Below are positions 19,919 to 28,254 of a stretch of DNA of 64,000 bases, piece by piece (position 1 is the first letter of the stretch; each line of letters starts with the position of its first letter). Source of the DNA: Parazoarcus communis SWub3 = DSM 12120. Its GTDB lineage: Bacteria; Pseudomonadota; Gammaproteobacteria; Burkholderiales; Rhodocyclaceae. The notes below the pieces were generated by a model. That model had not been told where the DNA came from. It did no database searches and saw nothing but the letters and a program-made list of their open reading frames with translations. The DNA lies in the NCBI RefSeq assembly GCF_003226565.1, contig NZ_QKOE01000001.1:434001-498000 (forward strand), given 5' to 3'. A program made the translations under genes and the position numbers.

Positions 19919-19933
19919 TGCAAATCATTCTTA
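19919..19933 (+). promoter_or_regulatory. Fur-box-like site upstream of hemP
   Basis: TGCAAAT-C-ATTCTTA matches 10 of 14 informative positions of the 7-1-7 Fur core TGATAAT-N-ATTATCA, counted by eye. A TATTAT -10-like hexamer (19932-19937) overlaps it. hemP starts about 20 bases downstream. Confidence 0.6.
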
Positions 19934-19953
19934 TTATTGTGTGTTTCTGAGAT

Positions 19954-20157
19954 ATGGAAACGAATCACACTGGAAGCACGCTGCCAGAGCAGGAAATGGC
20001 ACAACAGTTGCATGAGGCTTCTCGGCCTACTCGAAGCACGACATCGATCTCCAGCGAGCAACTGCTCGCCGGCCAGAAAAGCGTCACCATTGATCACGAA
20101 GGCATCAGTTACGTTCTGCGCTCCACCCGCGCGGGCAAATTGATCCTGACCAAGTAA
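19954..20157 (+). CDS. hemP: Hemin uptake protein HemP
   Basis: A 67-aa protein of the HemP/HmuP family. The conserved C-terminal half reads SSEQLLAGQKSVTIDHEG followed by YVLRSTRAGKLILTK, the hallmark of the family. HemP members are small iron-responsive proteins near haem or siderophore uptake genes; HmuP acts as an activator in rhizobia, but the mechanism is not general knowledge for this group. It opens the hemP-bfd-tonB-exbBD cluster, with a Fur-box-like site just upstream. Confidence 0.9.
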   Translation: METNHTGSTLPEQEMAQQLHEASRPTRSTTSISSEQLLAGQKSVTIDHEGISYVLRSTRAGKLILTK

Positions 20158-20185
20158 ACCGCAACGTTCCTGACGAGGCGACACC

Positions 20186-20395
20186 ATGTATGTATGCGTC
20201 TGCAAGGCAGTGACTGAAAAGCACATTGACGAGGCCGTGCGCAAGGGGCTTTCCACCCTGCGCCACCTCCGGGACGAACTTGGCGTAACCAGCGAATGCG
20301 GACGCTGCGCCAACTGCGCGCGCGACTGCCTTCGCGCCGCACTGGTCACGCCGACGGCCACCCGGTCTGACGGCCCCCTGCTTCAAGCCGCCTGA
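20186..20395 (+). CDS. bfd: Bacterioferritin-associated ferredoxin
   Basis: A 69-aa [2Fe-2S] protein with ligands CVC (Cys4, Cys6) and CGRC (Cys38, Cys41), the Bfd arrangement. Bfd gives electrons to bacterioferritin so that stored ferric iron is reduced and released, and it is usually made under iron starvation. It follows hemP by 28 bases and is in the same direction as the TonB genes, which agrees with iron control. No bfr gene is in the window. Confidence 0.93.
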   Translation: MYVCVCKAVTEKHIDEAVRKGLSTLRHLRDELGVTSECGRCANCARDCLRAALVTPTATRSDGPLLQAA

Positions 20396-20404
20396 AGCAC
20401 GAGC

Positions 20405-20560
20405 ATGCGGTTCGAGCCTCCAGTCCAGGACACCCGCTCAAACCCACCCAAGGGCCTCGTGGAGCGCACCCTGTTTCAGGCAACCCGGCTCATACTCTAC
20501 GTCACGGTTGCCGCCTGCCTGATGTACCTCGCGCTGACGCCTCCTGGCGTCAGCTCCTGA
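20405..20560 (+). CDS. Small single-pass membrane protein between bfd and tonB
   Basis: A 51-aa open frame too short for most gene lists. It starts MRFEPPVQDTRSNPPKG, has a predicted membrane helix (LFQATRLILYVTVAACLMYL, about residues 23-42) and ends LTPPGVSS. It begins nine bases after bfd and ends 33 bases before tonB, in the same direction. Codon third positions are GC-rich like the neighbours. The ribosome site is weak and I know no family; treat as probable rather than proven. Confidence 0.5.
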   Translation: MRFEPPVQDTRSNPPKGLVERTLFQATRLILYVTVAACLMYLALTPPGVSS

Positions 20561-20593
20561 TGTCGTATACTCAGCCCCACGTTGTCGTCCCTC

Positions 20594-21406
20594 ATGCAAT
20601 CTGCTGCTCACGCCTTGTCTCTACACGACCCGTTTCCCGAACCGCGTACGGTGGCGCCGATCAGCAATCGCACAGCCCCCGCAGCCGATACGGCCCGCAC
20701 ACCGCGCAGACGCGGAGAGCGCCAAGCACTTGCCGTGCTGGTGCTTTCCCTCCATGCATTCGGGCTCTACGCGCTGACCAGCCAGTTTTCCCCGCCGGTG
20801 TCTCCACCAGAGATTCAACCGATCTCGATCAGCTTCATTCCTCTGGCGGCGCCACCTGCACCCGTCGTCGAGCCACCCGCACCGCCACCGCCCGAGCCGG
20901 TCAAGCGGGCTGAGCCACCCAAACCGGTCAAGCCGGCACCCCGTCCACCCAAACCGCTTGCCCCGGTCAAGCCGCCCCCGGAGCCTGTCATCTCGGAGTC
21001 GGCAACCGCGCTGAGCAGCGATGTACCGGTCGCCCCGCCAGCGGAAGCCACGCCCGCGCCAACCACCCCCCTGCCAGCACCTGCAGCCGAATCCATCGCG
21101 CCCGCAGCGCCAGCACCCGTCACCGCTGCACGCTTCGACGCCGACTACCTCAACAACCCTGCGCCAGCCTATCCTCCTTTATCCAGGCGCATGCGGGAAG
21201 AAGGCAAGGTCATGCTGCGCGTCACCGTCACGCCCGATGGCCTTCCGGGTCGGATCGAGATCGCACGAAGCTCCGGCTCCGAGCGGCTGGATCAAGCCGC
21301 AACAAACGCCGTTCGCCAATGGCGTTTTGTCGCAGCACGCCAGGGTGAGCGCGCCATCGAGGCCTCAGTGCTGGTACCCATCATATTCAAACTCGAAGGA
21401 AACTGA
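20594..21406 (+). CDS. tonB: Energy transducer TonB
   Basis: TonB carries energy from the ExbB-ExbD proton motor to outer-membrane receptors. The 270-aa protein has one N-terminal membrane anchor (about 48-65, ALAVLVLSLHAFGLYAL), a long Pro-rich Lys/Glu/Ala periplasmic spacer (about 75-180) and a C-terminal domain with NPAPAYPPLSRRMREEGKV and AVRQWRFVAAR (YP and W-R-F signatures). The ATG at 20594 is preferred; a TTG at 20582 is in frame. exbB starts two bases after its stop. It probably serves the two receptors at 35.7 and 41.8 kb. Confidence 0.94.
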   Translation: MQSAAHALSLHDPFPEPRTVAPISNRTAPAADTARTPRRRGERQALAVLVLSLHAFGLYALTSQFSPPVSPPEIQPISISFIPLAAPPAPVVEPPAPPPPEPVKRAEPPKPVKPAPRPPKPLAPVKPPPEPVISESATALSSDVPVAPPAEATPAPTTPLPAPAAESIAPAAPAPVTAARFDADYLNNPAPAYPPLSRRMREEGKVMLRVTVTPDGLPGRIEIARSSGSERLDQAATNAVRQWRFVAARQGERAIEASVLVPIIFKLEGN

Positions 21407-21408
21407 CC

Positions 21409-22158
21409 ATGGAATCACAAGCCTTCGGCCTCGCCCATCTATGGGGACAGTCCGATTTCGTCATCCGTGCTGTAGCCGCCATCCTGTTGCTGATGTCGGT
21501 AACCAGTTGGTACCTGATCCTGGTGCGTGGACTGCGTCAACTCCGGGCACGCCGCAGCGAGGATGCGCTGGACGCCTTCTGGGCGGCGCCTTCACTTACC
21601 GCCGGCATCCAGCGACTGTCCGCGCAAGCACCTGACTCTCCCTTCGAGGCCTTGGCAAAGCAAGGCTCGGCGGCGGCGGACCATCTACGTCAGCACCACA
21701 ACCGCGACACCCTCGGCGGCACACTCGACAGCGAAGAGTTCATCACCCGGGCATTGCGCAAGTCGATCTCGATCTCCACGTCACAACTGGAGTCCGGGCT
21801 CACCATGCTCGCATCGATCGGCTCGACAGCGCCCTTCGTCGGACTGTTCGGTACGGTCTGGGGCATTTACCACGCCCTGGTCAACATCTCCGCATCCGGC
21901 CTGGCCACGCTCGACAAGGTTGCAGGCCCGGTCGGCGAGGCGTTGATCATGACTGCATTCGGCCTGTTTGTCGCCATCCCTGCAGTACTTGCATACAACG
22001 CTTTTACCCGTGCCAACCGGGTTGAACTCGCGGAGCTCGACGCCTTCGCACATGATCTCCATGCCTGGTTTGCGACCGGCGCCCGCATTGCACCGGTCGA
22101 CACCCCACGCAGCGCGGCGGCCACCCCAGCCCGTGCGACCACGGCGGAGGCGGTGTAA
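21409..22158 (+). CDS. exbB: Biopolymer transport protein ExbB
   Basis: ExbB is the pentameric inner-membrane stator of the TonB motor. The 249-aa protein has the MotA/TolQ/ExbB layout: first membrane helix (about 21-41), a large cytoplasmic loop and two C-terminal helices with SIGSTAPFVGLFGTVWG (about 137-153) and AFGLFVAIPAVLAYNAF. Context with tonB and exbD separates it from the true TolQ at 56.9 kb. The final ATG overlap with exbD (TAATG) suggests coupling. Confidence 0.95.
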   Translation: MESQAFGLAHLWGQSDFVIRAVAAILLLMSVTSWYLILVRGLRQLRARRSEDALDAFWAAPSLTAGIQRLSAQAPDSPFEALAKQGSAAADHLRQHHNRDTLGGTLDSEEFITRALRKSISISTSQLESGLTMLASIGSTAPFVGLFGTVWGIYHALVNISASGLATLDKVAGPVGEALIMTAFGLFVAIPAVLAYNAFTRANRVELAELDAFAHDLHAWFATGARIAPVDTPRSAAATPARATTAEAV

Positions 22159-22574
22159 TGGCCTTCGGTGGCTTCAATCAGGGCAGCGAGCGCCAACCGA
22201 CCAGCGACATCAACATGGTGCCGCTGATCGACGTCATGCTGGTGCTGTTGATCGTATTCATGATCACCGCGCCGCTGCTGACCCATTCGGTCAAGATCGA
22301 CCTTCCCAAGGCGGCCAGCCAACCGAACGAGGAGAAGCCCGAGACCATCACACTGGCAATGGACGGCGAAGGCCAGCTGTTCTGGAACAACGCGCCGCTC
22401 GCTGCAGAGGTCTTGAAGGAAAAGCTGGCTGGCGCTGCCGCACAGCAACCGCAACCGGAGTTGCACCTGCGTGCGGACCAGAACACGCGCTATCAGAAGA
22501 TCGCCGAGGTCATGTCGGCCGCGCGCGAGGCGGGTATCGAGAAGATGGGGTTCATTACGGTCCCGAACGAGTAA
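22158..22574 (+). CDS. exbD: Biopolymer transport protein ExbD
   Basis: A 138-aa ExbD/TolR-type protein with one membrane helix at about 21-42 and the proton-carrying aspartate in the NMVPLIDVMLVLLIVFM motif (Asp26 region). The C-terminal periplasmic domain includes LHLRADQNTRYQKIAEVM. It completes the TonB motor started by tonB and exbB and is followed by a strong terminator, so the cluster probably ends here. Confidence 0.95.
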   Translation: MAFGGFNQGSERQPTSDINMVPLIDVMLVLLIVFMITAPLLTHSVKIDLPKAASQPNEEKPETITLAMDGEGQLFWNNAPLAAEVLKEKLAGAAAQQPQPELHLRADQNTRYQKIAEVMSAAREAGIEKMGFITVPNE

Positions 22575-22597
22575 CACGTGCTATTCGGCACCACAGC

Positions 22598-22629
22598 GGG
22601 CTGCAGCAGGAATGCTGTAGCCCCTTTTT
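22598..22629 (+). terminator. Rho-independent terminator after exbD
   Basis: GGGCTGCAGCA (22598-22608), loop GGAA, TGCTGTAGCCC (22613-22623): eleven pairs including one G-T. It is followed by five T residues (22625-22629). A textbook intrinsic terminator on the plus strand. Confidence 0.9.
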
Positions 22630-22633
22630 ACGT

Positions 22634-23050
22634 TCAGCTCGACGGCTTGCGTACGCGGATGATCACATCCACCTGATCGAGCACCAGATTACCCGGCAAC
22701 TTCGGCATGCCCACAACCTGCAGTTCGTCTGCAGATACGTCGGACAACTCGCCCGTATCGACGTCATACAGGTGGTAATGAGGGTCGGTGTTCGAGTCAT
22801 ACACCACCCGCTCGGGATCGACGATCAGTTCCTTGACCAAGTTCTTCTCACGAAACAGACGCAAGGTGTTGTAGACCGTGGCACGGGAAACCTCGGGCGA
22901 CCGCTCACGCACCATGGAAAGCACCTGGTCGGCCGAGAGATGCACCGGCTGTGTCAGCAACACCCGAGCAATTTCAAGGCGCTGCAGCGTCACCGGCACT
23001 CCGGCGGTGCGCAGGCGATCGGCTGCAATACGGGAGGAGAGTGTGTCCAT
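22634..23050 (-). CDS. Fur-family transcriptional regulator without cysteines (Irr/PerR-like)
   Basis: A 138-aa metalloregulator with a winged helix (VTLQRLEIARVLL; SRATVYNTLRLFREKNLVKEL, about 55-75) and a dimer domain with TDPHYHLYDVDTGEL. It contains no cysteine at all, so the CxxC structural zinc sites of many Fur and PerR proteins are missing; the His-x-His and Asp residues that could hold regulatory metal or haem remain. Irr-like or PerR-like are both possible. It lies beside a di-heme peroxidase gene on the same strand, which suggests a link with peroxide or haem/iron sensing. Confidence 0.85.
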   Translation of the reverse strand: MDTLSSRIAADRLRTAGVPVTLQRLEIARVLLTQPVHLSADQVLSMVRERSPEVSRATVYNTLRLFREKNLVKELIVDPERVVYDSNTDPHYHLYDVDTGELSDVSADELQVVGMPKLPGNLVLDQVDVIIRVRKPSS

Positions 23051-23242
23051 CTGTCGAGGAAGCGGTATTGATCCTGGTCATGTTCCATGCAGGTCTACAG
23101 GAACGTTTCCCTGAAATCACTGCATTTGTGACGAGCATACGACGCCCACCCCCGACCACGCAAATCGGCTCCTGACGCAATTCTGCCAATGGCATCACGC
23201 ACCAGGAGCCGACATATCGACGGCATAGCCGTCTGATTGCTG

Positions 23243-23263
23243 AAGCCCCGCATTGCGGGGCCT
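23243..23263 (-). terminator. Hairpin downstream of the peroxidase gene
   Basis: GCCCCGC (23245-23251), loop ATT, GCGGGGC (23255-23261): seven perfect GC-rich pairs flanked by AA and TT. It lies 17 bases beyond the stop of the minus-strand peroxidase gene. The T-run is weak. Confidence 0.6.
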
Positions 23264-23277
23264 TCCAGCCTGCAGTC

Positions 23278-24276
23278 TTACTTCGCGAAGGGTTGCGGCG
23301 GCGGGGTGTCGTTGGACGACGGCGGCAACAGCGGCATGATGAAGGACGGCTGATCACCGGTCAGCGTCTTCAGGAAGGCCACGATGTCACCGATTTCCTG
23401 TTTGGAGTAGGTCCGCCCCAGCTGCAGGCGCCCCATGATCTCGACAGCCTCTTCCAGCGTCTGTGCCGCACCGTCGTGGAAGTACGGATAGGTCAGTTCC
23501 ACATTGCGCAGGGTCGGCACCTTGAAGTTGAAGCGATCCTCATCCTTGCCAGTCACCGCTGAGCGCCCCTCGGCAGTGCTGGTCGTCTTGTACGGCTCCA
23601 CGACACCCATTTTCTGGAACGACGTGCCACCCACTGCCGGGCCGTTGTGACAGGCAACACACCCACTTTCCTTAAACAGTTTGTAGCCGGCCAGCTCACG
23701 CGCATTAAGCGCCTTGTCGTCGCCCTGCAGCCATTTGTCGAAAGCCGAGTTCGGCGTCACCAGGGTTTCCTCGAACGCGGCAATCGCACTGGTCACCTTA
23801 TCGATATCGATACGGCTGGACCCAAACACCGACTTGAATTCAGCGACGTACCCGGGAATCGACTGCAGCACATCGATCGCCAGGTCATGAGTGAAGGCCA
23901 TCTCGCCCGGATTGGCGATCGGACCACCGGCCTGCTCCTTCAGGGTGGCAGCACGCCCATCCCAGAATTGGGCAACCGCCAGGCTCGAGTTCAACACCGT
24001 TGGCGAGTTGATCGGACCTTCCTGCCAGTTGTGACCGATCGAGGTCTTCAGATTGTCCGATCCGCCCATGGACAGGTTGTGACACGAGTTGCAGGAGATG
24101 AAGCCCGAACGCGACAGGCGCGGATCGAAGAACAGCTTCTTGCCCAACTCAACCTTGCCGGGGTTCGTGACCTTGGCCGGCTGCAATGGCTGGATCGGCT
24201 CATCCCGCACCGTTGCCGCCCACGCCGTCCCGGCTACTGCCAGCGCCACGGTGATACCGATTAGCTTGACTCTCAT
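23278..24276 (-). CDS. Di-heme cytochrome c peroxidase (CcpA/MauG family)
   Basis: A 332-aa periplasmic enzyme that reduces hydrogen peroxide with electrons from cytochrome c. It has a signal peptide (cleavage near ALA/AATV, residue 20) and two heme-binding sites, CNSCH (Cys62-His66) and CVACH (Cys206-His210), with family stretches LGKKLFFDPRLS, FWDGRAATL and TPTLRN-like VPTLRNVELTYPYFHDG. ATG 24276 is chosen over an upstream ATG because GGAG lies seven bases before it. A class II-type FNR promoter precedes it. Confidence 0.93.
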   Translation of the reverse strand: MRVKLIGITVALAVAGTAWAATVRDEPIQPLQPAKVTNPGKVELGKKLFFDPRLSRSGFISCNSCHNLSMGGSDNLKTSIGHNWQEGPINSPTVLNSSLAVAQFWDGRAATLKEQAGGPIANPGEMAFTHDLAIDVLQSIPGYVAEFKSVFGSSRIDIDKVTSAIAAFEETLVTPNSAFDKWLQGDDKALNARELAGYKLFKESGCVACHNGPAVGGTSFQKMGVVEPYKTTSTAEGRSAVTGKDEDRFNFKVPTLRNVELTYPYFHDGAAQTLEEAVEIMGRLQLGRTYSKQEIGDIVAFLKTLTGDQPSFIMPLLPPSSNDTPPPQPFAK

Positions 24277-24361
24277 GCTGTGCTCCTTGCTCTGCAAAAT
24301 GATCTGTCCAGGCGGCCCGCATTTCGATACGAATTTGGACCACGTCTAAATCTGAGACCCG

Positions 24362-24403
24362 ATTAAATGCCCAAGTCACCGGCGAATTCTTGATCTGGAT
24401 CAT
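24362..24403 (-). promoter_or_regulatory. FNR-type promoter of the cytochrome c peroxidase gene
   Basis: TTGAT-CTGG-ATCAT (24390-24403) matches 9 of 10 positions of the FNR consensus TTGAT-N4-ATCAA. On the minus strand a TTTAAT -10-like hexamer occupies 24362-24367, giving a predicted start at 24355. The FNR centre is then exactly 41.5 bases upstream, the class II activator position. FNR control of ccp genes under low oxygen is well known. Confidence 0.7.
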
Positions 24404-24501
24404 GAAAGCAACGAATACCGCACCAACCGCCCAAGCCATCGCAGCCCGCTCACGGAGCGTCGATCTGCACGGTAAATCGGCGCGGGACCAAGACAACAGC
24501 C

Positions 24502-24529
24502 TTGACATATTAACGAGAATAGTTAGCAT
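24502..24529 (+). promoter_or_regulatory. Promoter with overlapping Fur-like box before the imelysin operon
   Basis: TTGACA (24502-24507) and TAGCAT (24524-24529) are 16 bases apart. The Fur-like core CGAGAAT-A-GTTAGCA (24514-24528; 10 of 14 informative positions by eye) covers the spacer and -10. A repressor here would block transcription of the operon starting at 24560. Confidence 0.6.
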
Positions 24530-24559
24530 TAACGAACTCATCACCATCAAGACTTCGTC

Positions 24560-25720
24560 ATGACTGCCCTCCAACGCGCTTTTCGTTGTGGCATCGCGCT
24601 GACTTTTGCGCTTGCCCTGAGCCCCACAACCCATGCCGACACCTCACCACGCGCGGTCCTGGAGCATTACGCCAGCTTGGTCGAAGCAAACTACGACGAC
24701 ACCCTGGCAGGTATCCGCGAGTTGCAGGACGCCGTGCGAAGCTTCGTGGCCGCCCCCTCGGAGGCCGGTCTGCAAAAGGCCCGCGCGGCCTGGCTGGAAG
24801 GCCGCGAATGGTACGGCCAGACAGAGGCATTTCGTTTTTATGGCGGGCCGATCGACGGCGAGGACGGCCCCGAAGGCCTGATCAACGCCTGGCCGCTGGA
24901 CGAGGCCTATATCGACTATGTCGAAGGTGACGCCAACGCCGGCATCATCAACAACCGCAAGGAAGACATCTCCCCAGACCGACTGAACGAGCTCAACGAG
25001 CGCGGCGGCGAAGAGAACGTCGCCACCGGATGGCATGCGATCGAATTCCTGCTGTGGGGTCAGGACCGCTCCGAAACCGGTCCGGGCAATCGTCCCTACA
25101 CCGACTACCTCGATGGGAAGGCGGCCAATGCCGACCGTCGTCGCCTGTACCTGATCACAGTCACCGACATGCTGGCGGCTGAACTCGAAGGTGTCGCCAA
25201 GGCATGGCGCAACGGTGCCGACAACTACCGCGCGTCCTTTGTTGCCAGTGGCACCGAAGGCATCCAGCGCATGCTTACCGGTCTGGGAACACTGTCCCGG
25301 GGCGAACTGGCGGGCGAACGCATGGAAGTGGCGATGGACACCCAGGACCAGGAAGACGAGCACTCCTGCTTCTCCGACAACACTCACCGCGACATCGTCG
25401 CCAACGCCAAGGGCATCCAGAACGTCTGGGAAGGTCGTTACCGCACCCGTGCCGGCCGCATCATCGAAGGCCCGAGCCTGAAGGACCTGGTTGCCGCGCA
25501 GGACGCATCGGTCGCGCGTACTGTCAGCCAGGACATCGCCAACAGCGTTGCATTGGCCGAACGCATCCAGGCACCTTTCGACCGAGAGATCATCGGCGAC
25601 GACAACAGCCCGGGGCGCAAGCGCGTTCAAGCCGTCATCGACGCACTCAAGAAGCAGACCGACGCTTTGGTGGAGGCCGCCCGGGCACTGGGTATCACCC
25701 GCCTCAACACCAGCGTCTGA
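24560..25720 (+). CDS. Imelysin-family (peptidase M75/IrpA) iron-related protein
   Basis: A 386-aa exported protein with a signal peptide (cleavage after THA near residue 26) and an imelysin domain. The GxHxxE motif is complete as GWHAIE (157-162), followed by FLLWGQD. Family members (IrpA, IcmP, EfeO-like) are periplasmic or membrane-attached iron-responsive proteins, and the motif is thought to bind metal. It is first in a four-gene unit (imelysin, DUF1111, imelysin, DUF1513) of the kind known as Fur-regulated in pseudomonads. Confidence 0.92.
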   Translation: MTALQRAFRCGIALTFALALSPTTHADTSPRAVLEHYASLVEANYDDTLAGIRELQDAVRSFVAAPSEAGLQKARAAWLEGREWYGQTEAFRFYGGPIDGEDGPEGLINAWPLDEAYIDYVEGDANAGIINNRKEDISPDRLNELNERGGEENVATGWHAIEFLLWGQDRSETGPGNRPYTDYLDGKAANADRRRLYLITVTDMLAAELEGVAKAWRNGADNYRASFVASGTEGIQRMLTGLGTLSRGELAGERMEVAMDTQDQEDEHSCFSDNTHRDIVANAKGIQNVWEGRYRTRAGRIIEGPSLKDLVAAQDASVARTVSQDIANSVALAERIQAPFDREIIGDDNSPGRKRVQAVIDALKKQTDALVEAARALGITRLNTSV

Positions 25721-25786
25721 TCACCCAACCCTTCACGCTACCCAGCCAGCGCGGACCGTCCTCAGCCGCGCCCGCCAGGAAAATCG

Positions 25787-27205
25787 ATGCTCCTACACTC
25801 CGCACGCCACGCCTGGGCCGGCAAGCCCGTGCGCAACGCAGCCTGTGCCCTGCTCACCGCCTTGCTCACCTTCCCTGCGCTGGCAGATCACCGGCTGCCC
25901 GGCGGGCATGTCGGCAGCATCGACGACCATGGGAAGAACGCCTTCTCGCTACCTGCACCAGGCCTGAACGACGAACAGAAAACGACCTTCGTCATTGGCA
26001 ACTCTTTTTTCAAGAAAGCCTGGGTGGCGGCGCCGGCGTCCACGACCGCACGCGACGGACTGGGGCCACACTTCATCGCGCGCTCCTGTGGTGCGTGTCA
26101 TCTGCTGGACGGGCGGGGCGCACCGCCCCCGGCACCACAGGGCATCTCGACCGAACAGCCGATGGCCTTGCTGATAAGGCTCTCCATTCCAGGCCGCGCT
26201 GCAGACGGCGGGCCCCTGCCGGAACCAAGTTACGGTGGCCAGTTCAACAACGATGCCATTCCCGGGGTCAAGCCTGAGGGCAAGGTCCTCATCCACTACG
26301 ACGAGTTGCCCGGCCAGTATGCGGATGGCGAAGCCTACTCGCTACGCAAGCCACGCTACACCCTGACCGACCTTGGCTACGGTGACCTGCATCCCAAGGT
26401 ACAGCTGTCACCGAGAGTTGCCCCCCATATGGTTGGCCTCGGTCTGCTCGAGGCCATTCCCGAAGCCACCGTATTGGCCCATGCCGAACGCCAGAAACGC
26501 GAGGGCAAGGGCATCGCCGGTCAGCCCAACCGGGTCTGGGATGCTTATGCGAACCGTCACATCCTCGGCCGCTTCGGCTGGAAGGCCAATGTCGGCAGCA
26601 TCGCACACCAGACCGGGGGTGCCTTCCATGGCGACATCGGCATCACCTCACGGCACTTTCCGGAACAGGACTGCATGCCATCGCAACAAGACTGTCTGGC
26701 AGCGATCGAAGGTGGCAAGCCGGAGATTGATGACCGTCGCCTCAGTCAGGTCATTTTCTACTCACAGACCCTTGCCGTTCCGACCCGGCGCGAACCGGAC
26801 CACCCCGAAGTCAAGCGCGGGGAAGTGCTGTTTCACGCCGGCCAATGTGCAAGCTGCCACGTACCGTCACATGTCACCGGCCCTCACCCCGACATTCCCC
26901 AGTACACCGCTCAAACGATCTGGCCCTACACCGACCTGTTGCTGCACGACATGGGCGAAGGCCTGGCCGATCATCGCCCCGACTTCGAAGCCAGTGGCCG
27001 TCAATGGCGTACCCCGCCACTGTGGGGTCTTGGCCTGATCAAGACGGTCAACGGGCACACTACACTGCTGCACGACGGCCGCGCACGCGACTTTGCCGAG
27101 GCCATCCTGTGGCATGACGGCGAAGCGGCCTTCAGCCAGACTTACTTCCGCACGCTATCCAAAACCGACCGTGCGGCGCTGATCCGCTTTCTGGAGTCCC
27201 TATGA
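25787..27205 (+). CDS. Di-heme c-type oxidoreductase, DUF1111 family
   Basis: A 472-aa exported cytochrome-like protein with a signal peptide (to about residue 33) and two heme c sites, CGACH (101-105) and CASCH (354-358). The region LLHDGRARDFAEAILWHDGEA near the end matches MauG/peroxidase-like di-heme proteins. DUF1111 proteins (COG3488) are commonly placed between two imelysin genes; a role in periplasmic iron oxidation or reduction is inferred from that context, not shown. Its stop overlaps the next start (ATGA). Confidence 0.9.
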   Translation: MLLHSARHAWAGKPVRNAACALLTALLTFPALADHRLPGGHVGSIDDHGKNAFSLPAPGLNDEQKTTFVIGNSFFKKAWVAAPASTTARDGLGPHFIARSCGACHLLDGRGAPPPAPQGISTEQPMALLIRLSIPGRAADGGPLPEPSYGGQFNNDAIPGVKPEGKVLIHYDELPGQYADGEAYSLRKPRYTLTDLGYGDLHPKVQLSPRVAPHMVGLGLLEAIPEATVLAHAERQKREGKGIAGQPNRVWDAYANRHILGRFGWKANVGSIAHQTGGAFHGDIGITSRHFPEQDCMPSQQDCLAAIEGGKPEIDDRRLSQVIFYSQTLAVPTRREPDHPEVKRGEVLFHAGQCASCHVPSHVTGPHPDIPQYTAQTIWPYTDLLLHDMGEGLADHRPDFEASGRQWRTPPLWGLGLIKTVNGHTTLLHDGRARDFAEAILWHDGEAAFSQTYFRTLSKTDRAALIRFLESL

Positions 27206-28254
27206 AGCGCCCCGCGAGCCGGCTGACGCATTACCTGATCACTGCCGCGACATTGATCGCGACCACGCAATTCAGCCATGCCCAAACCGTAGCCCCACCC
27301 ATACCGGACACCACCTTTGCACTCGGCTGGACGGAACAGGCCTATCTTGATCGCCATCAACACCTGCGCGCGGCCAGTGCGCAGATGCTTGGCGCCCTGC
27401 ACGCCCTGTGCAGGCGTCCTGATGCACCTGGCCTGCAACAGGCGCAAAGGCACTGGACGCAGGCCTACCTGGCCTGGCGCACCGTCGATGGCGCAGGCGC
27501 TGCCCCCACTGTCATCGCCCGTACCGGTCGCATGATCGACTTCCGCCCCGCCCGGATCCGCGACGTCGATCAGCGCATTGCCCGGTCGGAAGGCCCGGAC
27601 CCGAACAACGTCGCCGTGCGTGGCTTCGGCACGCTCGAATACCTTTTATTCGGGGACGGCCAGGCCAGCACCCTGCCACGCCTGCAGCAAGGTGCAGCGT
27701 GTGCATACGCCGTCGCGACCGCCCGTCTGATCCAAGCTGACCTCGACGCACTCGATGTCGGCTGGCAACAGCAACTCGAGCGACTCGGCGGCGATACCGA
27801 CCTGCCACGGCGCAATCTGCTGGCCGAGAATATCGGCCTGATGCTGTCAGGCCTGGATGGTGCGCTGGCCCGCCTGCCCAAGGTCAAGGAAGCACGCCTC
27901 GAGGCCTGGCCCGACTGGCGCTCCGGCCTCACACGCGCAGCCATCCATTCACAGCTGGCCGGCTTTGCCGACGCGTGGTCGGGCAACCTGGACGGTCGCA
28001 AACGTCACCCCCACAGCCTGGCGGCCCTCATGCTTGAGCAAGGTCATGAAGACTCGGTCCGTCAGGTGGATCAGGCCTTGTCTTCAGCCCTGTCAGCGGC
28101 TGACAGGCTGCCCGCGGCGATCACCACCAACGAAGCCGATGCCGCTCGCCAGGCCTTCATCGCATCCGTTCAAGCACTGAAGACCCGCGTGGAAACCCAG
28201 GTTGCCGGTCAGCTTGGCATCCTGCTCGGCTTCAACGACAACGACGGCGACTGA
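27202..28254 (+). CDS. Second imelysin-family protein, lacking the motif histidine
   Basis: A 350-aa exported protein with a signal peptide (cleavage after SHA, about residue 27). Helical imelysin-like sequence is clear (AQRHWTQAYLAWR; GFGTLEYLLFGDG), but the GxHxxE site reads GFGTLE (141-146), with glycine instead of the metal-binding histidine. The partner at 24560 has the full motif, so this copy may be structural or bind a different ligand. It overlaps the DUF1111 gene by four bases. Confidence 0.85.
   Translation: MKRPASRLTHYLITAATLIATTQFSHAQTVAPPIPDTTFALGWTEQAYLDRHQHLRAASAQMLGALHALCRRPDAPGLQQAQRHWTQAYLAWRTVDGAGAAPTVIARTGRMIDFRPARIRDVDQRIARSEGPDPNNVAVRGFGTLEYLLFGDGQASTLPRLQQGAACAYAVATARLIQADLDALDVGWQQQLERLGGDTDLPRRNLLAENIGLMLSGLDGALARLPKVKEARLEAWPDWRSGLTRAAIHSQLAGFADAWSGNLDGRKRHPHSLAALMLEQGHEDSVRQVDQALSSALSAADRLPAAITTNEADAARQAFIASVQALKTRVETQVAGQLGILLGFNDNDGD

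Noticed and set aside
24644-25630. Minus-strand open frame of 328 codons
   Set aside because: Antisense to the imelysin gene, without motifs.
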